64,000 bases of DNA. Source: Acidocella aromatica (GTDB lineage Bacteria; Pseudomonadota; Alphaproteobacteria; Acetobacterales; Acetobacteraceae). Position 1 is the stretch's first letter. Each line of letters opens with the position of its first letter. Made by a program: the position numbers and the translations under genes. Of the stretch, positions 43,532-52,707 are shown in pieces. The stretch is taken from positions 83,262-147,261 of the forward strand of contig NZ_JACHFJ010000006.1 in NCBI RefSeq assembly GCF_014201825.1, read 5' to 3'. Below the pieces are notes generated by a model. The model searched no databases. It was not told the origin of the DNA and saw only the letters and a program-made list of their open reading frames with translations.

Positions 43532-44295
43532 ACGCGCTCTACGCCACGCAGGTGACGCATAGCCGTACCCGGCCGCGCCGCCACAAACTGGCCTACCGGC
43601 TGCCCTATCTGCTGCTGGACCTTGCCTCTCCTCCCGCCGCGCGGCTGTTCTCGCGCAACCGCTTCAACCTGTTCAGCCTGTATGAGCGCGACCATGGCGA
43701 CGGCCATACGCCCCTGCGCGCCTGGGTGGAGGCCCGGCTGGCCGAGGCGGGGCTCGCCGAGGCTGGCGCGCGGATCAGCCTGTTCACCCTGCCCCGCTTT
43801 CTGGGCCTCGGCTTCAACCCGCTCAGCCTGTTCTTCTGCCACGATGCGGCGGGCGATCTGCGGGCGGTGCTGTACGAGGTGAACAACACCTTCGGGCAGC
43901 GCCATTTCTATCTGTGCCCCGTGTCACCGGGGGCGCGCGCGCCCCTGCGCCAGGAGGCCGAGAAAGCGTTCTACGTCTCGCCTTTCATGGACATGGGGCT
44001 GCACTACCGTTTCACCCTCCGCCCGCCCGGTGAGTCCGTGGGGCTGCATATCGCTGTGGAGGACGCCGAAGGCGTCGTGCTGCGCGCCACGCTGGCCGGG
44101 CCGCGCCAGCCCCTAACCGACGCCACCCTGCTGCGCGCAGCCCTGATGCATCCCCTGCTGGGGGTGAAGGTGCTGGCGGCGATCCATTGGGAGGCGCTGC
44201 TGATCTGGCTGAAGGGCGTTGGCCTGCGCCCGCGTCCGCCCGCACCCGCCACGCCGGTCACCCCCGGCCGTGACCTGACGAGGAGACCCGCATGA
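43528..44295 (+). CDS. DUF1365 family protein
   Basis: A 255-residue protein of the DUF1365 family, which nearly always sits between an FAD oxidoreductase and a cyclopropane-synthase-like gene, as here. Family traits: THSRTRPRRHKLAYRLPYLLLDL at the start, FLGLGFNPLSLFFCHD, LYEVNNTFGQRHFYL, and KAFYVSPFMDMGLHYRF. It overlaps both neighbours by 4 bp (ATGA). Biochemical activity is unknown; context implies lipid modification. Confidence 0.87.
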   Translation: MNALYATQVTHSRTRPRRHKLAYRLPYLLLDLASPPAARLFSRNRFNLFSLYERDHGDGHTPLRAWVEARLAEAGLAEAGARISLFTLPRFLGLGFNPLSLFFCHDAAGDLRAVLYEVNNTFGQRHFYLCPVSPGARAPLRQEAEKAFYVSPFMDMGLHYRFTLRPPGESVGLHIAVEDAEGVVLRATLAGPRQPLTDATLLRAALMHPLLGVKVLAAIHWEALLIWLKGVGLRPRPPAPATPVTPGRDLTRRPA

Positions 44296-45512
44296 GCGAC
44301 ATCGTCCGCCCCCTGCCCCCCGCAACGCTGCCCTTGCCCCCCCTGGCTACGCCAGACGAGGCCATACTGCGCCGCCTGCTGGGCGGGCTGCGGCACGGAC
44401 GGCTGTTGTGCCTCCTGCCCGATGGCCGGCGGCTGGAGCAGCGCGGCCCCCTGCCTGGCCCCGACGCCGTGCTGGAACTGCGCGATTCCCGCCTGCCACG
44501 CGCCTTGCTGCTCCATGGCGCCAACGGCCTCCATGAAAGCTACATCGCCGGCGCCTGGACCAGCCCGGACCTGACCGCGCTGCTCACACTGGCGGCGCTG
44601 AACGCTCCGGCCACCGCGCCGCGCGGGCTGCTTGCCGGGCCGATGCGCCTGCTCAACCGCCTGCGCCACGCCGCCAACGCCAACACCCGCGCTGGGGCCA
44701 GGCGCAACATCATGGCGCATTACGACCTGGGCAACGAATTCTACGCCGCCTGGCTGGACCCGCTGATGCTTTATTCCTCGGGCCTGTACGCAACCCCGGC
44801 GGACACGCTGGACACCGCCCAAGCCCGCAAGCTGGCGCTGATCGCCGACTGGCTGACTGTGCCGAAGGACGGCTCCGTGCTTGAGATCGGTTGCGGCTGG
44901 GGCGCGCTGGCGCGGCATCTGGGCACGGCGGGGGCCAAGGTGACGGGGGTGACGATCTCCCCGGCCCAGCTCGAGCATGCACGGGCGGCCATCGACAAGG
45001 CCGGGCTGGGGGAACGGGTGGACCTCGCCCTGCGCGACTACCGCGACGAAACCGGGCTGTATGACCGCATCGTCTCCGTGGAGATGCTGGAGGCGGTGGG
45101 CGAAGCTTATTGGCCAACCTATTTCCGCACCCTGCGCGCGCGGCTCAAACCGGGCGGGCGGGCGGTGCTGCAGATCATCACCATCGCTGCCGAACGCTAC
45201 GCCGATTACCGGCGCAACCCGGACTTCATCCAGCGCCATGTGTTTCCCGGCGGGATGCTGCCCACCAAAGCGGAGATCGGCGCGCAGGCCGCTGCGGCTG
45301 GGCTGGAACCAGGGCGGGTACACCATTTTGGACCGAGCTACGCCCGCACCCTGGCCGACTGGCGGGTACGCTTCAGCGCCGCTTGGCCGCGCATCGAGGC
45401 GATGGGCTTCGACGCCCGATTCCGGCGGCTATGGGAGTATTATCTTTGCTACTGCGAGGCGGGCTTCGCCACCTGCTGCGTCGATGTCGGGCTCTATGAG
45501 CTGAAGGGATAA
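44292..45512 (+). CDS. Cyclopropane-fatty-acid-synthase-like SAM methyltransferase (rightward operon)
   Basis: A 406-residue methyltransferase with a ~130-residue N-terminal lipid-binding domain and a class I core: NIMAHYDLGNEFYAAWLDPLMLYSSGLY, SAM site VLEIGCGWGALARHLG and SVEMLEAVGEAYWPTYF. It is nearer to the full-length Cfa family than its relative at 38978. Methylation of unsaturated phospholipid chains, perhaps to branched or furan precursors, is expected. It starts within the DUF1365 stop (ATGA). Confidence 0.88.
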   Translation: MSDIVRPLPPATLPLPPLATPDEAILRRLLGGLRHGRLLCLLPDGRRLEQRGPLPGPDAVLELRDSRLPRALLLHGANGLHESYIAGAWTSPDLTALLTLAALNAPATAPRGLLAGPMRLLNRLRHAANANTRAGARRNIMAHYDLGNEFYAAWLDPLMLYSSGLYATPADTLDTAQARKLALIADWLTVPKDGSVLEIGCGWGALARHLGTAGAKVTGVTISPAQLEHARAAIDKAGLGERVDLALRDYRDETGLYDRIVSVEMLEAVGEAYWPTYFRTLRARLKPGGRAVLQIITIAAERYADYRRNPDFIQRHVFPGGMLPTKAEIGAQAAAAGLEPGRVHHFGPSYARTLADWRVRFSAAWPRIEAMGFDARFRRLWEYYLCYCEAGFATCCVDVGLYELKG

Positions 45513-45517
45513 CAACA

Positions 45518-45916
45518 ATGAAACTAATTCTTACCGCCTATATCTCCACCGCGCTGACCTTCCTGGGGCTTGATGCCGTGTGGCTCAGCACGATGAGCGC
45601 GCGCCTTTACAAACCCGCTTTGCAGGGGCTGCTGGCCGAGAACTTCCGCCCAGTACCGGCGCTGCTGTTCTATGCCCTGTATATCGGCGGCGTGGTGGCA
45701 TTCGCGGTGCTGCCGTCCGACAAGCCCGGCATGGCGCTGCTGCGCGGCGCGGGACTGGGGCTCGTGGCCTATGCCACCTACGACCTGACCAACCAGGCGA
45801 CGCTGCGCCGCTGGTCCGTGCTGGTGACCTCCGCCGACCTCGCCTGGGGCTCGCTGGCCACCGGCATCGCGGCGGCGATCGCCTGCGCCATCTGCAGCGC
45901 CTTGGCCAAACCGTGA
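45518..45916 (+). CDS. DUF2177 family membrane protein
   Basis: A 132-residue protein with four helices: FLGLDAVWLSTMSARLYKPALQGLL near the start and GLVAYATYDLTNQATLRRWS in the middle, both DUF2177 hallmarks. It follows the methyltransferase by 5 bp and its stop overlaps the next start (GTGA). Function unknown; it is a regular member of RpoE/ChrR-type operons. Confidence 0.85.
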   Translation: MKLILTAYISTALTFLGLDAVWLSTMSARLYKPALQGLLAENFRPVPALLFYALYIGGVVAFAVLPSDKPGMALLRGAGLGLVAYATYDLTNQATLRRWSVLVTSADLAWGSLATGIAAAIACAICSALAKP

Positions 45917-46638
45917 CCCAACTTGGCTCCCGCGCTGCGGTGTTCGGCGCAACCGGCGCCATCGGCGGGGCGTTGGTGCGCGAACTCGCGGCGCGCGGCG
46001 TGGAACGGATCTACGCGCTTTCACGCCGTCCGCCCCCACAGGATGAAGGCGTTGTGGTAACAGGCTTTGCCGACATCCTCGACGATGCCTCCCTGGCGGC
46101 GGCGGCGGAACGGATCGGGCGGGACGGCGCGCTGGATACCGTCATCATCGCAACCGGCATTCTGCATGCACCCGGCATCATGCCGGAAAAGGCATTGCGA
46201 GACATCCAGGCGAAAGCCTTCGCCGAGATCTTTGCGGTAAACTGCACAGGACCCGCGCTGGTGATGAAACACTTCATTCCGCTGCTGCCCCGTCATCGCC
46301 CGGCGCGGCTGGCGGTGCTCTCGGCCAGGGTGGGCAGTATCTCCGACAACCGAAAAGGCGGCTGGTACGCCTACCGGGCCTCCAAGGCGGCGCTGAACAT
46401 GGTGGTGCGCAGCGCGGCGATCGAAACCGCCCGACGGGCGCCGCTAGCGGCTATTGTGGCACTGCATCCAGGCACGGTGGATACACCGCTCTCGCAACCA
46501 TTTCAGTCTTTTGTGCCCCCTGGACAACTCACAACGCGCCAGCAGGCAGCACAGCGTTTACTTGATGTTCTGGGCAGCGCTGGACCAACGGATTCCGGGA
46601 AAATAATTGGTTATGACGGCAAGGAAATACCGGCGTGA
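45913..46638 (+). CDS. Short-chain dehydrogenase/reductase
   Basis: A 241-residue SDR. The NAD(P) motif GATGAIGGALVREL lies near residue 12; TGILHAPG, LSARVGSIS (catalytic Ser region) and GWYAYRASKAALNMVV (Tyr-x3-Lys) give the active site. The C-terminal HPGTVDTPLSQPF is typical of C-factor-like SDRs. GTG 45913 overlaps the DUF2177 stop. It closes the five-gene rightward operon controlled by the palindromic promoter. Confidence 0.88.
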   Translation: MTQLGSRAAVFGATGAIGGALVRELAARGVERIYALSRRPPPQDEGVVVTGFADILDDASLAAAAERIGRDGALDTVIIATGILHAPGIMPEKALRDIQAKAFAEIFAVNCTGPALVMKHFIPLLPRHRPARLAVLSARVGSISDNRKGGWYAYRASKAALNMVVRSAAIETARRAPLAAIVALHPGTVDTPLSQPFQSFVPPGQLTTRQQAAQRLLDVLGSAGPTDSGKIIGYDGKEIPA

Positions 46639-46884
46639 GGCGAGACTACCGATCACGTGGTCAAGCTTGATCGGGAGATCGCAAAGCGCGCGAAGGAAGA
46701 GGACATACCGGCGCGGCTGATGACAATCCCCGGTGTCGACGCGATTACTGCGACGGCGATCGCAGCTCTCGCCTCACCGATTGAGGCCTTTCGCAAGGGA
46801 CGCGACTTCACCGCCTGGCTCGGCCCAACCCCAGTTCAGCGATCCACAGGTGGCAAGCAGAAGCTGGGAGCCACGTCGAAACCG
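46639..46884 (+). pseudogene. IS110-family transposase remnant
   Basis: The segment LDREIAKRAKEEDIPARLMTI, PGVDAITATAIAALASPIEAFRKG and DFTAWLGPTPVQRSTGGKQKLGATSK is the C-terminal (IS116/IS110/IS902) region of an IS110 transposase. Both the catalytic N-terminus and the final ~50 residues are missing. The scar lies between the stress operon and the copper operon. The next ~200 bp (to the CsoR operator) show no gene. Confidence 0.8.
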
Positions 46885-47099
46885 TTTGCCTCCGGCCCAA
46901 GATTAGACTTGCAGGCGGTGCTGGGGGCTCTTTTGTGCAAGCCAGTCCACTCTTCCTCACGCCTGTTCGTGATCCTTCTCTCCGCCTGTAACCGGCGTGG
47001 CGAGGTGATGAGTATGATTCTGATGTTCAGACATGGCAGGAACGCCATTCTGGGGCGGCGAGCCCATGAATGGCTTGGCAGTCAGCCGGTATCCCTCTA

Positions 47100-47118
47100 T
47101 ATACCCACCATGGGTATA
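47100..47118. promoter_or_regulatory. CsoR-type copper operator
   Basis: TATACCC-N5-GGGTATA is a perfect 7-bp dyad with the GC tract and TA flanks expected for CsoR. It lies 20 bp before the csoR ATG, so it would autorepress the copper operon. Confidence 0.8.
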
Positions 47119-47137
47119 GTATTAAGGCTGGACCGCG

Positions 47138-47413
47138 ATGCATGAAGTGACCAGACAGAAAGTAACCCAACGGCTAAAGCGGATTGAAGGTCAGGTCGGC
47201 GGCCTCCTGCGCATGATCGAGGAAAACCGCTACTGCATCGACATGCTGACGCAGATCAGCGCTGTGCGCGCGGCCCTGCATAAGGTCGAGGAAGAGGTTC
47301 TGCGCGACCATCTGAATCACTGCGTCGCCAATGCCTTCTCTTCTGGCGACGTCACGGATCAGCGCCACAAAGTCGAGGAACTGGTGCAGACTTTGGCCCG
47401 AATGACAAGATAA
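47138..47413 (+). CDS. csoR: CsoR-type copper-sensing repressor
   Basis: A 91-residue all-helical repressor. C33, H58 and C62 (RYCIDML; RDHLNHC) reproduce the Cys-His-Cys copper site of CsoR (C36, H61, C65 in Mycobacterium). It should leave its operator (47100-47118) when Cu(I) binds. It starts the operon with the secreted protein, multicopper oxidase and SHOCT protein; its stop overlaps the next start (TAATG). Confidence 0.88.
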   Translation: MHEVTRQKVTQRLKRIEGQVGGLLRMIEENRYCIDMLTQISAVRAALHKVEEEVLRDHLNHCVANAFSSGDVTDQRHKVEELVQTLARMTR

Positions 47414-47802
47414 TGCTCAATCTTCGGGCACAAACCGGCGGCAGACAGCTGATGCGCAATTTGGCCCGCCTGGCCGTGGCGCTGATGTTTCTGCTCGGCC
47501 CGGCACCCGGAGCGGCGGCACCTTCATGCCCCACAACTCCATCGGCGCAGGCGGCGGACATGCCAATGGCGATGCCTCTGGCCGCGCTACACGCGATGCC
47601 AGCATCCGCCCACACCTGTTGCCCGGGTGCGGGCCACCTATGCAATCCATGCGCACTGGGTGTTTTGGGCGTCTTGCCGCCCGCCCCGGCCGCGCTCGCC
47701 ATCATGTCACCGGTCAGCGCCCTCTACCCGCGTCCGGCACACTCCCTTTTGCATGGCCTGCCCTCGCGGCCCGTGCCGCCACCGCCACGCCGCGTCTCGT
47801 AA
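47413..47802 (+). CDS. Hypothetical secreted Met/Cys-containing protein of the copper operon
   Basis: A 129-residue protein with a signal peptide (ending PGAAA). After it come DMPMAMPLAALHAMP and HTCCPGAGHLCNPC, i.e. Met, His and Cys able to bind Cu(I), then a hydrophobic helix and a Pro-rich tail. It is coupled to csoR (one-base overlap). It is probably a periplasmic copper-related protein; family not recognised. Confidence 0.6.
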   Translation: MLNLRAQTGGRQLMRNLARLAVALMFLLGPAPGAAAPSCPTTPSAQAADMPMAMPLAALHAMPASAHTCCPGAGHLCNPCALGVLGVLPPAPAALAIMSPVSALYPRPAHSLLHGLPSRPVPPPPRRVS

Positions 47803-47882
47803 CCTTGGGGGGAATGACCCCGCCACGTCTCCCGGGGGCTCAGCGCCCTCGACAAGCATAGACAATTTTGAAGGTTAAAACG

Positions 47883-49292
47883 ATGACACCGATTTTTTCA
47901 CGCCGCCGCGTGCTGATGGCGGGCGCCGCCACAGGCGCGCTTGGCTTGCTGCCAAATACCCCGGCCTTTGCCGGACCCACGCGGCAATTACGGGCAACCA
48001 CACGCGTCATCGAGGTAAACGGCAAATCAGCTTCCATGTTCGCCATCACGGGAGCTGACGGGCGCGACGGCGCCAGCCTCGCCCCGGGCGAGCGCTTTGC
48101 CGTCACGCTCGAAAATACCTGCGGCGCGCCGACCATCATCCATTGGCACGGCCAAACGCCACCGGTGGCCCAGGATGGCGTAACGGCCACCGGCTACGAA
48201 CAGCCGATCGCCAGCGGCGCCGCGGCTTCATACGATTACATTCCCCGCCCCGGCACGCACTGGATGCATTCGCATCTCGGCCTGCAGGAACAGCAGCTGA
48301 TGGCCGCGCCGCTGATCGTGCACACGCCTGACGACCTGCGCGCCGACACGCAGGAAGTGACGCTGCTTCTGCACGACTTCACCTTCAAAGACCCCGCCGA
48401 GATTCTCGCCGGCCTGACGGGTGGCACCGCCTCGGGCGGCATGAGCATGATGGGCAATGGTTCGACGATGAGGGGCATGGGCCCCGACCTCAACGATGTC
48501 GTTTTCGACGCCTATCTCGCCAACGGCCACACGCTCGACGACCCGCAAGTCACGCGCGTCGAGCGTGGCGGGCGGGTGCGCCTGCGCCTGATCAACGGCG
48601 CAACCGCCACGGCATTCTGGATCGACACGGGCGGCGTCCCCGCACAGGTGATTGCCGTCGATGGCGACGCGGTGCAGCCGCTCGACATTTCCGCCCCCCT
48701 GCCGATAGCGCAAGGGCAGCGGCTCGATCTGCTTCTCATCCTGCCGCCAGGCGAAGGCACCTACCCGATCCTGGCCCAGCGCGAAGGCGATGTCGCCCGC
48801 ACAGGGCTGATCCTCGCGACACCTTCCGCCAAAATTTTCAAATTCGCCAACCAGGCCGCCACACCGGCAGGCGCGTGCGACACAACGCTGGAGGCCAATC
48901 TGCGCGCCCAGACGCCGCTGGCCGAACGGCCGATCGACCGGGTGTACCAAGTGCTCTTGGCAGGCAGCATGGCGAAGTATGATTGGACGATCAACGGACA
49001 GACATGGCAGACTCATGCTCCCCTGCTGGTGAAGCAGGGCGAGCGTGTCGCACTCGATATCTTCAATCACAGCATGATGTCACACCCCATGCATCTGCAC
49101 GGTCATCATTTCCAGGTCATCGCCATCAATGGCACAGCGTTCGCGGGCGCCATGCGCGACACGGTTCTGGTGCCCCCCAAAAGCAGTATGCGCATCGCGT
49201 TCGATGCCGCCAATCCTGGCCGCTGGCTGTTCCACTGCCACAATCTCTACCACATGGCCGCAGGCATGATGACGGAGGTGCGCTATGCCTGA
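47883..49292 (+). CDS. Multicopper oxidase (copper-detoxifying type)
   Basis: A 469-residue Tat-exported oxidase (SRRRVLMAGAATGALG). The copper ligands are in the expected four motifs: HWHGQTPP, GTHWMHSHLG, HPMHLHGHHFQV and WLFHCHNLYHMAAGM. A Met-rich loop (GGMSMMGNGSTMRGMG) in the middle resembles CueO/CopA-type cuprous oxidases. It should oxidise Cu(I) to the less toxic Cu(II) in the periplasm. The ATG at 47883 with GAAGG 8-10 bases upstream is preferred to a TTG 15 bp earlier. Confidence 0.9.
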   Translation: MTPIFSRRRVLMAGAATGALGLLPNTPAFAGPTRQLRATTRVIEVNGKSASMFAITGADGRDGASLAPGERFAVTLENTCGAPTIIHWHGQTPPVAQDGVTATGYEQPIASGAAASYDYIPRPGTHWMHSHLGLQEQQLMAAPLIVHTPDDLRADTQEVTLLLHDFTFKDPAEILAGLTGGTASGGMSMMGNGSTMRGMGPDLNDVVFDAYLANGHTLDDPQVTRVERGGRVRLRLINGATATAFWIDTGGVPAQVIAVDGDAVQPLDISAPLPIAQGQRLDLLLILPPGEGTYPILAQREGDVARTGLILATPSAKIFKFANQAATPAGACDTTLEANLRAQTPLAERPIDRVYQVLLAGSMAKYDWTINGQTWQTHAPLLVKQGERVALDIFNHSMMSHPMHLHGHHFQVIAINGTAFAGAMRDTVLVPPKSSMRIAFDAANPGRWLFHCHNLYHMAAGMMTEVRYA

Positions 49293-49401
49293 CGCCGAGA
49301 CCAACAACTCATACGCCAGATCAATACTCTTCAAAACATGCCCTGGCATCTTTTCGTCCGAGACATCGTCATCCGTTCAGCACAAACAAGGAGTGTGCTT
49401 A

Positions 49402-49800
49402 ATGATCAACACAATTCGTAAAACCGCCGTATCAGCTTTGACGCTCACCCTAACCGCCGCTCCAGCCTGGGCGGATTCGACAGCCAGCACCCCGGTCACC
49501 GTGCCCGGCCCTTTTCAGGGGCCAGGATGGGGCGGCTACGGCCCAGGCCCGTGGATGATGAACGGCTGGGGCGGTTATGGCGGAGGTTGGATTATGATGA
49601 TCTTCGGGGCTGTTATTATCGTTGCGCTTCTCGTGTTCATCTTCCGCTCGCTGGCCTGGACGGCGCACCCCCCTCAGCAGCCAACGCCCCATAACCGGAG
49701 CAACTCGGCGGGGCTGCACGCTCTCGATGAGCGCTATGCCCGCGGGGAGATCAATCGCGAGGAGTATCTGCAAAAGAAGCACGATATTCTCAAAGGATAA
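49402..49800 (+). CDS. SHOCT-domain membrane protein of the copper operon
   Basis: A 132-residue protein. It has a signal peptide (ending PAWA), a Gly/Trp/Tyr-rich stretch (GPGWGGYGPGPWMMNGWGG), one membrane helix and a C-terminal SHOCT motif (LDERYARGEINREEYLQKKHDIL). AAGGAG 8 bases before the ATG decides the start over an earlier frame. SHOCT proteins often accompany metal efflux systems; here it ends the copper operon. Confidence 0.75.
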   Translation: MINTIRKTAVSALTLTLTAAPAWADSTASTPVTVPGPFQGPGWGGYGPGPWMMNGWGGYGGGWIMMIFGAVIIVALLVFIFRSLAWTAHPPQQPTPHNRSNSAGLHALDERYARGEINREEYLQKKHDILKG

Positions 49801-50148
49801 AGCACTCCAAAAAAGCTGCCGTCCATACGGACGGCAGCTTCATACGGGTGCAGCAAATATACGAAACGGAAAACAAGCAAATGCGCCCGAAAGTTCTTTC
49901 TTCCGCACCACAGCAATACGGGCGTGAGGATGCTCCAACTGATTAGTTGGCCCACAAATATCGCGAACGCCTAGGCAACCATATTCAGGCGTTAGGACAA
50001 CGATTCATAAACAGTCTTATATCCGCCTGAGCGTACAAGAGCTGTGACCGTCCATGGCGTATTCAATGCGCCCACAACGGTTGCCCTCCGGTTCACCTTG
50101 GCTGGGGTGAACAAATGATACAGTCGTTCATGCGGGCTGCCTGCCGTA
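49801..50148. other. Intergenic stretch after the copper operon
   Basis: It contains the copper-operon terminator (49813-49840) and a small CCAACT/AGTTGG hairpin (~49935-49950). No gene is visible. Confidence 0.5.
49813..49840. terminator. Terminator hairpin of the copper operon
   Basis: A perfect 12-bp stem, AAGCTGCCGTCC with GGACGGCAGCTT, around an ATAC loop, 13 bp after the SHOCT gene stop. Confidence 0.75.
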
Positions 50149-52707
50149 TCAGGCCTTACGGCGTTGAATTTTTCTGACTATCCAGGCGAGCGCCTCATTC
50201 ACGAGGAAGCTGCCGGTGGCAGCCAATACCGCGATCGTAACCTGCAATGGGCGTAATGACGCGAAGCCAAAGAGGTGGCGCAGTTCAGGAATGACGAGCG
50301 CCAGCGCCAAAGCCGGGAGCACTATCGCAACAACAACCCACAATGCGCGGTTGGGCTTCAACAAAGCCCGGATAGCGCCGGACTCCAGCCCCTTATTCGT
50401 TAGCACCAGTCCCAGATTTCCCAGCACAAGCGTGACAAAGGCCATGGCACGGGCAGCGGCTTCACCGCCAGGTCCGTTGGCATTGGCCAAAAACACCAAC
50501 AGCGCTGCCGCCAAAACCATAATGCCTTGGACCAGCCCCCTCAGCAGCAGCGCCAGGGCGAACAGCGGCGCGCCGGGTGGACGCGGCGGCCTGGACATGA
50601 TCCCCGCGTCCTCCGGCTCTGTCTCGAAAACAATCGAGGAGGCGGGGTCAATAATCATTTCGAGGAACACCACATGAACCGGCCCTAGCAGCAACGGCCA
50701 GCCCAGCAGCACTGGAATCAGAGACATTCCCGCGATCGGCACATGCACGGCTAGTATATAGGCGAAAGCCTTGCGCAGATTATCATCGATCCGCCGGCCG
50801 AGACGGATGGCGGTGACTAGGCTTGTGAAATCATCATCCAGCAGCACCAATGCGGCAGCCTCACGCGCGACATCCGTGCCGCGCCCGCCCATGGCTACAC
50901 CGATATGCGCGGCCTTGAGCGAGGGGGCGTCGTTGACACCGTCCCCCGTCATCGTCACAACCTCGCCATTGGCGGCAAAGGCCTGCACAAGGCGTAGTTT
51001 TTGTTCTGGCATGATCCGTGCAAACACCCGTGCATCCGCGACACGCTGGCACAGGGCCGTATCATCAAGCTCGGCCATCTCCTGGCCGGTGAGCACATTG
51101 CCACTGGCAATTCCGGCCTGCCTGGCAATGGCCAGAGCCGTCACGGGGTGGTCACCCGTGATCATGGCAACGCCGATACCCGCCGTCCGGCACGCGGCAA
51201 CGGCCTCGCGCACACCAGGGCGCAGCGGGTCGGCAAGACCAACCAGCCCCAGGAAAGTGAAATCGAAATCATGTTGTGAGTCCGGCCACCCCGGCTTGGT
51301 ATGCATGCCTTTGGCGACGGCCAGCACGCGCAGCCCCTCCGCAGCCATTCTTGCCACGTCTTGCCGGATGGCCTCCAGCTCCCCCGCGCCCAAATGACAT
51401 AAATCGGCGACCGCCTCGGGCGCGCCCTTAGCGGCGATAACATGGCTCCCATCAGCTCCGGTCCGCCATGCCTGGGACATCGCCAGCAATTCAGGCTGCA
51501 GTGGATAATTATGCACCAACTCCCACCCCTGGTGCAGATGCTCCGTACCGGCTAGGTGCGTCTGGCCCAGGCGGTGAAAGGCCCGCTCCATCGGGTCGAA
51601 CGGATCCGGCCGGCTTGCCAGGATGGCAAACTCAACAAGCTCATGAAACGGCTCGGGCAGGAGCGGCATTTGCTCACCGATGGCTAACGCGCTTCCCTCA
51701 GCCTCGAGCGCCGCGACAGACATGCGGTTCTGGGTCAGAGTGCCCGTTTTGTCTGTGCAAAGCAGCGTCGCGGTGCCAAGCGCCTCGATCGCCGCAGAGC
51801 GGCGGGCCAGCACATGATGCCACGACAGCCGCCAAGCGCCGAGCACAAGAAAGATCGTCAGAACAAGAGGAAACTCCTCCGGCAGCGTCGCCATGGCGAG
51901 AGTGATGCCGGCTAAAATGGCTTTCAGCCATTGGCCGTGCAACAAACCATAGGCAACTGCCAATATAACGGAAGCGCCAGTACCTACCCCGGCGAAGAGC
52001 CAAACAAGGCGGCGCATTTGCCGCTGCAACGGTGCCGATGCCGCTTCTACCGTGCCTAAGGACTTGCCAATCCGGCCGATGGCGGTACGCGGCCCCGTGG
52101 ACGTGACCAGCGCCGTGCCGCTGCCGCCGACAATAAGGCTGCCGGCCCAGATATGGGGGCTGTCATCGCCGCCCGGGACCACGTCCACCGCATCGGCGGC
52201 ACCGGCACATTTGCGGACGGGGACAGATTCGCCGGTAAGCAGGGATTCGTCCGCCTGCATGGATGTGGCGTCGAGCAACATCGCGTCGGCTGGCACACGT
52301 TCCCCCTCGGCGATGGAGATCATATCACCCTGCACGAGATCCTTGGCGGGAAGGCGCACCCGCTTGCCATCGCGCCAAACCTGCGCCTGGGGGCTGGCAA
52401 GGTCACGCAGGGCGGCCAGCGCGGTCTCGGTACGGGCTTCCTGCACCACAACCATGACCACGTTGAGCACTGCGAAGCCCAGAAGGATTAACGCCTCCGA
52501 CAGATTGCCCAGGAACAGATAAATGACACCCGCGGCGAGCAGGAGTTGCAGCATGGGCTCCCGCACCGCATCCCAAGCGATGCGCGGCAAATGGCGTCGC
52601 TGGTCCTGCGGCAGCTCGTTCGGTCCATCCCGCCCCAGCCGTTCCGCCGCTTCGGCGGTTGAGAGACCTTGGCGTGGCAGGGCTGGCTCTGGAGTATCAA
52701 TGAACAT
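50149..52707 (-). CDS. Cation-transporting P-type ATPase (Ca2+-ATPase-like, type II)
   Basis: An 852-residue ion pump. An N-terminal cation-ATPase domain (GLSTAEAAERLGRDGPNEL) is followed by the actuator LTGES, the ion-site helix ATLPEEFPLVLTIF, phosphorylation site LLCTDKTGTLTQNRMSV and hinge MTGDGVNDAPSLKAAHIGVAM. The PEEFP helix and length suggest a Ca2+/Mn2+-type exporter, though the ion is not certain. The Met at 52707 overlaps the permease gene by 11 bp; an in-frame start 48 bp upstream would overlap more. Confidence 0.85.
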   Translation of the reverse strand: MFIDTPEPALPRQGLSTAEAAERLGRDGPNELPQDQRRHLPRIAWDAVREPMLQLLLAAGVIYLFLGNLSEALILLGFAVLNVVMVVVQEARTETALAALRDLASPQAQVWRDGKRVRLPAKDLVQGDMISIAEGERVPADAMLLDATSMQADESLLTGESVPVRKCAGAADAVDVVPGGDDSPHIWAGSLIVGGSGTALVTSTGPRTAIGRIGKSLGTVEAASAPLQRQMRRLVWLFAGVGTGASVILAVAYGLLHGQWLKAILAGITLAMATLPEEFPLVLTIFLVLGAWRLSWHHVLARRSAAIEALGTATLLCTDKTGTLTQNRMSVAALEAEGSALAIGEQMPLLPEPFHELVEFAILASRPDPFDPMERAFHRLGQTHLAGTEHLHQGWELVHNYPLQPELLAMSQAWRTGADGSHVIAAKGAPEAVADLCHLGAGELEAIRQDVARMAAEGLRVLAVAKGMHTKPGWPDSQHDFDFTFLGLVGLADPLRPGVREAVAACRTAGIGVAMITGDHPVTALAIARQAGIASGNVLTGQEMAELDDTALCQRVADARVFARIMPEQKLRLVQAFAANGEVVTMTGDGVNDAPSLKAAHIGVAMGGRGTDVAREAAALVLLDDDFTSLVTAIRLGRRIDDNLRKAFAYILAVHVPIAGMSLIPVLLGWPLLLGPVHVVFLEMIIDPASSIVFETEPEDAGIMSRPPRPPGAPLFALALLLRGLVQGIMVLAAALLVFLANANGPGGEAAARAMAFVTLVLGNLGLVLTNKGLESGAIRALLKPNRALWVVVAIVLPALALALVIPELRHLFGFASLRPLQVTIAVLAATGSFLVNEALAWIVRKIQRRKA

